This document shows, in pieces, positions 33,201-45,200 of a stretch of DNA of 64,000 nt (positions within the stretch are counted from its first letter, which is position 1; each line of letters opens with the position of its first letter). This DNA is from Arcuatula senhousia. Lineage: Eukaryota > Mollusca > Bivalvia > Mytilida > Mytilidae. Below the pieces are notes generated by a model that was given only the letters and a program-made list of their open reading frames with translations, ran no database searches and was not told the origin of the DNA. Location of the stretch: assembly GCA_963971305.1 (NCBI GenBank), contig OZ020303.1, positions 38,738,106 to 38,802,105 on the forward strand, read 5' to 3'. The position numbers and the translations under genes are program-made.

Positions 33201-36200
33201 GTTCCCCTCAAGGTGAGGAAGTCCCTAGGACTGATAGTGGCCAACCGCCTGAAGCGCCACCTGCAGGGCCATCTGCTGAAGGAACTGACCTAAAACCAGA
33301 AACAAAGAAAACAAAGAAGGGCAAAGATGCCTCTAAACCATCAGTAAGTTTTGATATGATTAAAAGAACCCCTGTATAATGTTGTAAATCTTCTCAGCTT
33401 TATTTCAGAATAATGGATGGGTTTTTAGTATGACTTTGATGACACCAACAATAAGATATCTAAAAGGAAAAAAAAAACAATCTAAGGTCAATAGTATACA
33501 GTTATTTATTGTGTAGCCAGGCAATGGATCAGAATATTTTCCCCAAGGTATCTAGATCAGCTCAATGTTCTATTGCACGAAGCTGCAGGCTGAGGGCAAC
33601 AGAAATTTTAGCTGATCTGGATACCAAGGGGAAATATTCTGATCCATTGCCTGGCAACACATTCAATTACCTAATACATACAGCTACAGTGTATACTAAA
33701 AAAATCCTAAGTTGACAGCGCATTTATAAGACATGGGAGGAATTACACCAAGTAGGGATTTTTATTTTAGTTTAAACATATTTTATTTGAAACAATTTCT
33801 GAAGGGAATTGGTAGGGACAGGTAAATGACCTGGAAATTCATAAATATTCATGTTTAGAAATTGTTCAATCAAATTCAATGTCAAAAAGTCACCAGGCAA
33901 TAAAACGTTGCTGGTCAATGGAACACTTTTCTGTTGCCCGGTAGAATGTAAGAATGGTCAAAATTAGAAAATAGTTAATAGAGAAGGAAATTTTATTGTA
34001 TTAGGTAATAAAGTTTTCTGATTCATAAAGATGCTTGTTTATGTTAAAAAAATTCTATTAATAAATTCTTTCCAATGCTTGATCATTTACAAACTATGCA
34101 ATCTTATTTGTTTTTAAACAAAGTGTGGTAATGATCAAATCAATGCATTTTCTTCATCATATTATTAAATTAAAGTGATGCTTAGTTATGTGGACTGTAT
34201 TTCAGGAAACACCAGAATCTGATATAGAGGTATTGAGTTTTAGAATTAATGGTTTTTCTCCTTTTCCTCCTCTGTTTTCTTAAATTGTTACAATTTTACT
34301 TTAAAAATTAATGATAAAACAACCACACTCCCTGCAAGACTTGATTCTAATGTCACAAGAATGTGTGATTTTCACAACAATGTAGATTTAAAAAAGTAAA
34401 TGAATGAACAATTGTAACATTTGTATGCAAAATAAAAATGAAGTAGAATGCACATAAAAATTTTGTAGTTCAATGTTAGGAGCTGTTAAAGATTGGGTAC
34501 AATGTATTCAAGTAGAAAAAATCATGAAATTTACAGGTTTAAAGATGTATTAGATATTGTATGGTAAATATACAAGCAAATCATACTTATTTCAAGTAAG
34601 AAAGTTCAAAAAATTTGGATTTTTAATTTTTTTGAGTTATCCCCCTTTAGATCATTTTGATTTTTGTGTTATTTACAAAAAAAAAAAAACAACATCTGTT
34701 TATTTTTATCATGATGTTTTGATGTTATAAGTGAAACCTGATAAAAAAGATAAGAATAATAGAAAAACTTTTCAACAAAACTTAATAGCCTTTGTTTTTA
34801 TTTACATTGATTAATGAAACTAAACTAGATCACAAACCTGTGTGTTCCATTGAGTGTTTGTGTTACCCACTTCACAAATTACCCCCCTTTATACATTGAT
34901 TGATTATTTTAGACTCCTGAATCCAGTGATGATGATTTGTTGCCAGGGGATACTTGTGTATGTTACCCTGTTAGTAGACTGCTATTCACTATAGTATTTC
35001 AGATTGTGTGGTAACCAGTTCACCCCAACCACCCCACCTTGAAAAAAAATGTGCAAATTCAGAAAAATGTTTGCAATATCTATAAGTCATTAACATCAAA
35101 GGAAGAAATTGCTTTTTATTAAAAGTTTTTTTTATACCCCTCCCCCAAATTATTTTTTTATAGGTATCACCATGTCTGTCCATATTTCTCAATACATCTT
35201 GTAAGCATAATTCCTCCTTCACAGCATTTTGAATTTGACGAAACGTTACATGAAGGAAGTCATCATATGGAGAGATATGCTTGGATAAATTCCATTGCTC
35301 TCTGCTTTCAGTTAGGGAAGATATTTGGTCTTTGGGTTTTTAGCAAAAATTCAATATGAAACAGGGGTATCCTTTTTTGATCATGCTCACATTATTTCTT
35401 TTTTAAATGTCTCCTGTAAAAGTGCCAATTGCACTGTCAAATTTAAATTCATTTTGGTTAGATATGACCATTACATTGCCAAAGTAATTTTTACCCAAGG
35501 ATTTTGGCTAGACAACAAGCTTAGATCAAAACTACCATGGTGAAAGTCATTTATGCTTGTTTTCAGTACTGGTAGCTTTATGAGGGTTTAAAGATCATAG
35601 CTTAGTAAATGGATTTCAGATGCAATACAATTGTTTTGTATAGAAATAGCTTGGATGGTGGACAATATATGCAGCTTAAAGGATTTTTTGTTTTATGTAT
35701 TTGGATCTCAGAAGATTTTTATCTTTACTTAAAATATGTATCTGATTCAATGTATAATTAATACAACAGAGTCTTTGTTACTTGATATTCTGATGGTGTT
35801 AATCATTTGTTTGAAGAGAAAAACTATAAATTATGTGTTTATTGTTTTTTTTTAACTGTTAAAGGGTTTCATTTTTAGTGGAATGGGAGTATAGTCCATA
35901 TTCGTTGTTTGAAAAAATTTGATTAAGAGCATTGTTTTATTCTTTGTTGAGGGGAATTTAATTTTGTGGTTTGGCTGACCAATGAAAAGTTTGAAAACCA
36001 TGAAAATTGGTACCCAATGAACATTCTTTAACAGTATTACTTGCATCGGTACATGCCCGTCTAATTGAAAAAAATTGACAATGAAAAGCAGCAATTCAAG
36101 TATATTCAAACATGATTTATAAAAGAGATAGGGGCTATAAGGTGCTTATTTGGCCCCAATTTAAAAAAAAAAAAAAAATCTAAGATACTGTAACTTATTC

Positions 36201-39200
36201 ATGTTATGTATGGTTGTATTGAAACAAGCTGAATAACTCATTTCTTCATTGACATGACGTCACAATCATTTGTTTCATGACGTCATAATTCAGGAAAAAC
36301 TGAAAAACATTCAAAATGTACAAATTACAGATCAGTTTTTCAAAAAATTAAATACCTCCGCATGTCTGCACCAAAAAGATATTTCACACAACCTGGTATT
36401 GTGTCATTTTTCATATTTTTGCCAAGTTTCATTTTGGTGCAAGCCTGTGGAGGCATTCAAATTCAACAAAAACTATTGTAAAATGTGACGTTTTTGACCA
36501 TTTTTGGCAATATCTGTAAAATAGTCATACTTTAAGGACGTGTGTAAAGAAAGACTACAATCTTACAATGCTATAATGGCCTAATACTTGATTTGCATTA
36601 TTTAAAGATTGGAAATAAAGCATATGTCTTTAAATAAAAGACACAGAATTTTTTGGGCCAAAATAGGGTCTTAGAGCCCCTACCTCTTTTAAGATTATTG
36701 ACCAGTCCTTATAAGGACGCGTTTTGACTTATGTATCTTAGAATGGAGAAAAGCTATTAGCTAGTATTTTGAAGTTACTTAAGAAAAACTCTAAGGACAC
36801 TACTTTCAGTCCACCAAATTAACATATATGCAATTATTCTTTCGTTTTTTAATATAAGCAGAAAGAAGACATTCATAATTATACAAAATTTTGGCCTTAG
36901 CTTGTCCATTTCTTTTAATTTTCAGTTTCAGCTTTTTAAATTGTACAACAGTTGAACTGTTCAATATTGTTTTTCCATCTACTGGTATGTTGTGTGTGAA
37001 CAATGTTGATGTATGTTATTAAAGTTATATCTTTCATGTATAATTGTTAGTCATATAACATATTACGTATGTATAAGTAATACTTTTTAGGTTTTGTCTT
37101 TATAATGCTTTCATATCTTATTTATTTTTTAGCCAACCTCCAAAGCTAAACTTGGAGCCAAAGCCCTGAGATATCTTAAGAAAGGACAGCCTATTGATGA
37201 TCAAGTTATTGTAGATATTCTGGTTGAAGCCATAAGGTATTGAATATTTATTTTAAATGTTTACTTCATGTGCAAAATTTATTGCTTGGAACCTCTGTTT
37301 TTATTCTGAACTTATGAAATTTTTTTATAAAATGTGTTAGCAAACCCTGCCTTCTCTGATTTAGCTGTTTTGTGTTATAAAGCATGCACAAGTTTATCTG
37401 TTTTTAGTTGATCTTAATGTGCAATTCAAATGGTTTTTTTTTGTTCTTGTTTTATATCAATAATGCTTGTTTTAGAATATATCAAATAAAAAAGGATATA
37501 AAATAAACAATTTGGATTTTAGTTTTCAAAGAAATTTAAAATTATTTTTGTGCAGAAACATTCCAGAAGGAACTGGTTGGATATTGGATGGATTCCCATC
37601 CAACTATAACCAAGCCAAAGTTCTAGAGAAAGCTTTGACTGGTTTTGGGGCTGCTGATGAGAAGGAAAAGGGTAAAACCAAGAAATCTAACCTGGTACCA
37701 GACCCACGTCCCACACCTCCTCCTCCAGATCCAGCCAGTGGTATTGATGTTGTTATACATTTTGATATTGGAGATGAACTTTGTCTGAAGAGGGCAGCAG
37801 GAAGATATCGTAAGTTTTTGGAATAAGTGTTTTTAGGGGGCATTTATCTGTCCAAGAAGAAAAAAAACAAGAAGCATTGGACTCTCAAAGTCCAAAAACT
37901 GAATCCCTGAAGACAATGACTTAACCACTAAACTGGAAATTGAAATTCAATATATCGTATAAATTTTGCGGATTTCTTAAAAAATAAAAGATCTTTTTTT
38001 TTCCCAGAATTCAAATTTAGCGATTACTTAAATGTGGGTATATACTTTGCATATACTATTTACCAGATTTAATTTTCGCGAGTTGCCAAGTACCTAAAAA
38101 AAAACGTAAATTAGATACCCGCAAAAAAACCCAGCTTATACGGTAGTTAAAGTACTGTACACAATTGGTTTTATAATTCAACAATTTTACGTTTAGGATT
38201 CATGCAAAGATCGAATGCCATACATTTGTCATTTCGAAACACAAAAACTTAACCTGGCTTGAAAACGTTAGTATACCTCATTATTACATTAAAGGTGATA
38301 CTTTTTTTTATAGAATCTGTTCAAGGAGACGATCAGTACCATCAAGAATTCAAACCTCCACCAGAGGGCAGTGCAACTGGTGTAGGTAAACAGGAACAAG
38401 TCATACCAGTTGTAGATCAGGCTCATGATCAAGAACAGATTCAGCATAGGTGTTTATAGTTTAATTACTTCCACCTTGTAGAAGAGTAGATTGGATTCTG
38501 TCATGAACTCCTCAAATTTAATTGTAATTGAATCAATCAGAAAAAATCTTGTAATTCAAACTCCTGAAAAATAATATACTGTAAACCAATTAACTTTCGT
38601 GTGCGATAAACGTTCGCGAGATTCGCGTGCACTTTACATCCGCGAAAGTTTGTAGTAGTGAATAAGTCACTGAGAAGTTGTATTCATTAAACGAATCTCA
38701 AAAACCGCGAATGTTTATCTTCGTGAAAACCTCCAATGTAATGAAACCGTGAAAGTTTGTAGCCGCGAAAGTCTGTTGGTTTACAGTATAATGTAATCCT
38801 AATAAATATATTGGAAAATGAATTAACAATTTTGTGATCTAAGGTCCTGCCACCCCTCCTTATTCTTTGGATTTTGGTTATTTTTAAGTTCAATTCTGTA
38901 CAATATATTGCACTAAAATTTAAAAGAAGACACTTAAATTTGTTATGACATCTTTATTGTTTAATGACTTTAAAAAGAGAAAAAAAGTGCATGCAAATTT
39001 TGCAAGAAATATAAAGTTAAAAACCTACAAAATATTGTATTTTCAGAATAACCGGTTTCTTGGATTCATGGCCAAAGTTAGAGAAATGGTTTAACAAGTT
39101 TGGTACAATGAAGACTATTGATGCTACACAAGAGCAAAGAACTCTTTATTTAGAACTAGATAGAATACTGGAAGACACATTGAACAAGGTAGTTAAGGGC

Positions 39201-42200
39201 TTGATATTAAAATGTTCTATAAAATTGGCAGCAGAAGGTGTATTTCAATACAAATGAAAAGAATGATCACTCATGACCAACAATTTTTTTATGCCCCATC
39301 TACAAAAGTAGGGGGCATATAGTGTTTGGGTCTGTTTGTTCATCAGTCCGTCCCAAATGTTGCGAGATGAGGCATTATGTCTTTTGTCTTTTTCAAACAG
39401 TTGTAAAAGAGCCAATCATACATGTACAGTCATTGAGAAAAAAAAATAAATGAGCCAAAGTAAAGTTAAATGAATAATTATTAAATAAACAGCAGTGAAA
39501 TATTCAGATTTTCGAGTAAGCAGAAACATCTAAAAAGGCTGGAATTTTAAAGTAACTGTTACCTTTAACATTGTTTATGATATCAAAAGCCATTGCACCT
39601 GCAAGAAAAAAAAGTCCAACTGAAAATTTTTGCAATATAGCCATAAATGAAGCCATAATTGTAGTTTTATCTATGTAAAACATAGAATGAATAACTCGAG
39701 ATTCAGAATATGGGAAATATTTAACTTGTGACAGAACAAACTTTACAATTCACTTATGCACTGCAGACACTCGTGAATTACTGGGGTGTTTGTTCACTTG
39801 TTGAATATTTTCTCAGAATCGTGTGTTAGTTATAATTAACGAATGTCTATGTGTGATATTTTTTTCAGCTTCTTGGAAAAGATCAACCAGAAATATCAGA
39901 GACCAAAGATGTATCACCGCCTGAGGAGAAAAAGGAAGAACCAGTATGTAATAAACAAAATTTATTAGGGCCCCGCATCGAAGATGCAGACGCCCTATAG
40001 TTTTCACTTTGTCCGTCCGTCCGTCTGTCCGTCCGTCAACAATTCTTGTGAACACTAAAACTCAAAAACTATTAACACCACAGTTCTGAAATTTTGCACA
40101 GCTACTTAGTAGCATGTCATAATTTGCATATTAAAATTTCATGCAAAAATGTGAAATATTTTTGGAAAAAAACTTCATTTTTTATCAAAAATCACAGATT
40201 TTGAGAATTGGACTTTGTGAACACTAAAACTCAAAAACTGTTATTAATACAGTTCTGAAACTTTGCACAGCTGCTAAGTAGCATGTCATGATTTGCATAT
40301 TAAAATTTCGTGCAAATCTGTTAAATATTTTTGGAAAAAACTTCATCTTTTATCGAAAATCACAGATTTTGAGAATTGGACTTTGTGAACACTAAAACTC
40401 AAAAACTGTTAACAATACAGTTCTGAAACTTTGCACAGCAGCTAAGTAGCATGTCATGATTTGCATATAAATATTTCGTGCAAATCTGATTAACATTTTT
40501 TGAAAAAAAACTTAATTTTTTATTGAAAATCACAGATTTTGAGAATTGGACTTTGTGAACACTAAAACTCAAAAACTGTTAACAATACAGTTCTGAAACT
40601 TTGCACAGCAGCTAAGTAGCATGTCATGATTTGCATATAAATATTTCCTGCAAATCTGATTAACATTTTTGAAAAAAAAACTTATTTTTTTATTGAAAAT
40701 CACAGATTTTGAGAATTGGACTTTGTGAACACTAAAACTCAAAAACTGTTATTAATACAGTTCTGAAACTTTGCACAGCTGCTAAGTAGCATGTCATGAT
40801 TTGCATATAAAAATTTCGTGCAAATCTGTTAAATATTTTTGGAAAAAACTTCATTTTTTATCGAAAATCACAGATATTGAGAATTGGACTTTGTGAACAC
40901 TAAAACTCAAAAACTGTTAACAATACAGTTCTGAAACTTTGCACAGCTGCTAAGTAGCATGTCATGATTTGCATTTTAAAATTTCGTGCAAATCTGTAAT
41001 ATTTTTGGAAAAAACTTCATATTTTATCGAAAATCACAGATTTAGAGAATTGGAATTTTTGAACAATAAAACTCAAAGGCTATTAATTTATTTTTATTTT
41101 AAACATATTTTATTCAACAAAAGTGAATAGGATTGGATAGCAGGCATAGCCTATATACATCCTCTCCCTAAAGGCAACATACAACATGCAGATTGGTGAT
41201 ATATATATAAATACAAACATGATAAACATAAGCAATTGTAACAGATTTCATGAAAAGAAAGATAACTCTATTTGTATCAAAATAAATATATCAAATGTAA
41301 ATATATATTTTAATTTGGTATTAGATTTATCTTTTTAAATCAAAAGTCATTATGCTTATTATTCAATTATATCTGACATTTTCAATTGAACTTTGCAATT
41401 AGTATGTTAGCCAGAATAGATCTTATTTTAATAGTTTATTTTCCATACCTATAGCTATGAGAATTTATAAATTTATAAAATTATATTATAAATATATCAA
41501 GTAAAAATGGATGGAAATGTATGGAAAATGAAAATGATATTGAAAATAATATATATATATATATATATTTTTAATGAAAAAGGCTATTAATAATACAGCT
41601 CTGAAGTTTCATACACATTCCATGGAAAATGCCTTAGAGGTTATAATCAAATTTCATATGATTTTGAAAACACTTAGATTTTTTGCCACTGGGCCCTTTC
41701 TGACTTTGTCAGTATTCTAGTTAATGTCATTATCACTTTTCTAAGGGATGTTGCGTCTGGATGATAAGTGAATGTAGTAAAGAAATTCCAGATATTTGTT
41801 TATTATAAGCAAATAGATAGCCTAGTGAATTTCTGAAAACTGTTTACGGTGAAGACAGTTATCATGGACTATATTTCTGAAAAATTCAACAGCAAAAAAA
41901 AAAGACTAAAACATATACATTTATTCAACATCTTAAGGATAATTTTGGGTACTATTATGATCAGCAACTTGATTTAGGCACCTTGGTGTTAAATATATAA
42001 GAATTGTTAAGTTTTATAGCTTTGTTCTGAGAAGCCAGATTGTTTGAATTTTGATAACTTATTGTTTAAAGCAAATTTTGGATTTTTAGTTAAAATTTAA
42101 AATGTTTAAATTTCCTTTGTAGCCACCCCCACCCCCAGAACCACCAAAAGAAGAAGAACCAAAGTCAAGGTCACCTTCAGGTTCTAGAAAAGGTACATTT

Positions 42201-45200
42201 TTTATGTTCTACCAAACATGTTGATGTGTAGAAATGTTAATCTTTTCAGCTGTTGTTTTTGTGTTAATTTTCAAATAACAAAGTGAAATAGAGACCTTAC
42301 ATCTTCACTTAAAGATTTTACACCATGAATAAATTCAAGTTTTAAGACATGTTTTTGTTTTTTATTTACTTTTTGTTTTTTGCTTGAATAAAGGCTTATT
42401 AACAAAATGTTGAATTCTCATTAAAAGGATCTGGTAAAAAGGGATCAAGACCAGGATCATCAAGGAGCAAGTCACCCAAAGAGAAGGATAAAAAGCGGGA
42501 AAAATCTAGCTCTCCTAAACGTGGTAGTGGCAAGAAATCAGATGCTGGAAGTGCAAAGAAGAGCAGTCGATGTAAGATTTTGGAAATTTGTTTGGTTTCA
42601 TAGATGATTGCTATTGAATAATCTGTAATAGGTACTTTACTTTTTGTTGATCCCTAGCCATTTCACATGTATAGTACATTGTAGTACATGTACTTAAAGG
42701 AATATGGTTACTATCCTTTGTTGAATTATACTGGAAGGAAATTTTATAGTATGGTACATGTAGTATTTGAAAGAATAGGTATGTAAGTCAAGACAAAGTC
42801 TATGGTCTGCTACTACTTTATGACGACTCTTTATGTGCTATTAGTCATCCAGCTAGTTGGCAATCTTTAGCCAGTTTGCTGCATTCTTCACTCCCTTACT
42901 GCATGTAAAAGAAAATAGTACATCTCATTAGATAAAATGTTCTTCAAGACAAAAACAATATAAGCTCCAAAAAAAGCAACCAATTTATCACTTATTGTAT
43001 ATAGTTACAGAGAATTTTATTCCATTTCACAGCTGGTTCAGCAAAGGGTAAAGGGAAGGGATCAGGGAAAAAAGGTAAAACTCCTGAACCTGAACCTGAG
43101 CCTGAACCCGAACCAACAGGACCCCCTCCACCAGAACCTGGGTCAGAGGAATGGGTGTTTGTGGATCTACCTATCAATGATGTAAGTTTTCACATGTTAT
43201 GCATTATGTTATGAGGTTCCTAAAAGGGAGAAAATGTCTTACAACGTACCTGAAGACTTTTTAGAAGGCAACTTTTGACTTTCATTTAAAAACAACCTAA
43301 CTTGAAAATACATTGAAAATGACCTTAATTGCAATGTTCATTTAAATCTACAAATAAACTTTTAAGCAACATTTACACCCAAGGAGTTACACTAGACGAG
43401 CTCTTTTTATTATAGGCCTGGTAGACTATTTGAACTGTTACTTCATAATAAACATATAAGTCAATTTGATAATATCCATGTTGGGCATGGTATTTTTACC
43501 ATGTAAGCTTTAATTCATGTAGTTTATGATACAGGATAAGTCATTGAGAGATGGAAATTACGTTGGCCTTTTTTCTATCTTTTTTTGTTTGTTTATTTAA
43601 CAATGATGTTTGTTATGATTATTTTCATCTTTTGAGAAATAAAAAACAAATCCTCCTCTTTCCATTGCAGACATTGGCAGATGTCCTGGCCACGTATTGG
43701 GAAGATATTGAGAAAAGTTACGTCACCAACAGTAAATTTGTGTTTAGAAAAATCAGAGATGAAAGAGAGAACATTTATCGTTACTTTTTCCAAATCAGGT
43801 ATGCTTGTTAAGGTTGTTATCTTAGCCATCCAGAAAAAGTTGAGTGCTAGTCTTATTACATTTCAAATTTTAATACTAAAAAAGAAAGTCTTGAATAAAA
43901 GTGACCAATTGCCTTTAGAAAAAAAGATTTATAAATAGAATTCATTATAACAACTAACAAGAACATGTCAAATAGACATAATGCCCCATTTCGTAACATG
44001 AGGGACAGCCGCAAGGACGGACAAATTAACCCAAACACTGTATGCCCCTACTTTCGTAGATGAGGCAAAATAAATCTTAGCAAGTATAGTTAGAGGACAA
44101 TACCTTGGAAAAAGAACTTATTCCTTCAAGATAACAATTTTGGAATGTTTCCCTCTAATGTGGACCAAAATTGTATATTGTTTTAATTGCCTTTTTCTAG
44201 GAAAGACTTCATGGCTTATCTCAGAAGACCTGACAACAAACAAGTCTATATCTCACAATGGCAAAAGGTAAAATAAATTGCAATTTAAAAAATAATTGAT
44301 TCAAATACTGAGAAGTAAAATTTAATATATATGATTTTCTTATTCATTTGGTCATACTATGATCAGGTCAATTTTAACAATAAAAAGAAAAAAAATTGTA
44401 AAGAATTACCATGGTTATTACATTTTTGCAATTTATACTGCATTTTGTGCAACACAAAAATGAGAACAGAATTTTTTTTAAATGGTTTTGACTTTAATTT
44501 TTTATATAGTGATATTATTTGTTTGTAGGAATACAATGAAATTCCTGATGATATGAGAGAAGATGAGGAAACAAAAGCAGAATTACACCAACGGGTTGAT
44601 GACTTACGTGAAACGCTTTGGAGCATTTCTGACGAGAGGAAACTACAAGCTGAAAGCGAAAGAGAAAACATCATTAATGATGGGTGGTTAGATGATAGAC
44701 TTGGTGTGCTTAGTAACTTTTATATCACACAGATGCAGGCGGAAGTTGATAGATTCCAAGATTCAATAAGATTACTGAAGGATTATTATAAAGGAATGGA
44801 TGGACAAATCCCAGATGAGCTGAACCCCAACTACATGAGGCTTCCTTTGATTGAGGTACAAATCATTTAGAGTTCGTAAAATATTATTTTGTAATGATAT
44901 TGAGATTCTTTTTTAAAGGAGAAGAATAAAGCAAGCTTTTCTGCTCCTTGGGTACTCCATTTTTAGCAATATTAACAAATGTCTGAAATGTTCTTATACT
45001 AAGTATTTGTAAGAATATTGTTAGAAAAATTCAATTGTAGATTTATATAAGCTTGAAACATTGTCATATACACTTAAGATCCTCATTTTGATTATTAAAA
45101 AGATTGTTTTCAAATAGAACATTTGAAAAGACATTAAATAGTTGGACCAACAAACTTGTTTTACCAAATAGCATAGAAAACAATGTGAATACATGTATGT

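Larger units (their letters stand above)
39967..41735 (+). repeat. Tandem array, about 169-bp period, with hairpin head
   Basis: The head GGGCCCCGCATCGAAGATGC with a nearby GTCCGTCCGTCCGTCTGTCC tract is followed by about six monomers carrying TTGTGAACACTAAAACTCAA, TTCTGAAACTTTGCACAGC and GCATGTCATGATTTGCATAT. An insertion splits the last monomer. GGGCCC near 41692 may mark the 3' end. It lies in SPEF2 intron 22. Confidence 0.82.

Noticed and set aside
39967..41090. CRISPR-like array
   Set aside because: The repeats are contiguous 169-bp monomers without unique spacers in an animal intron.
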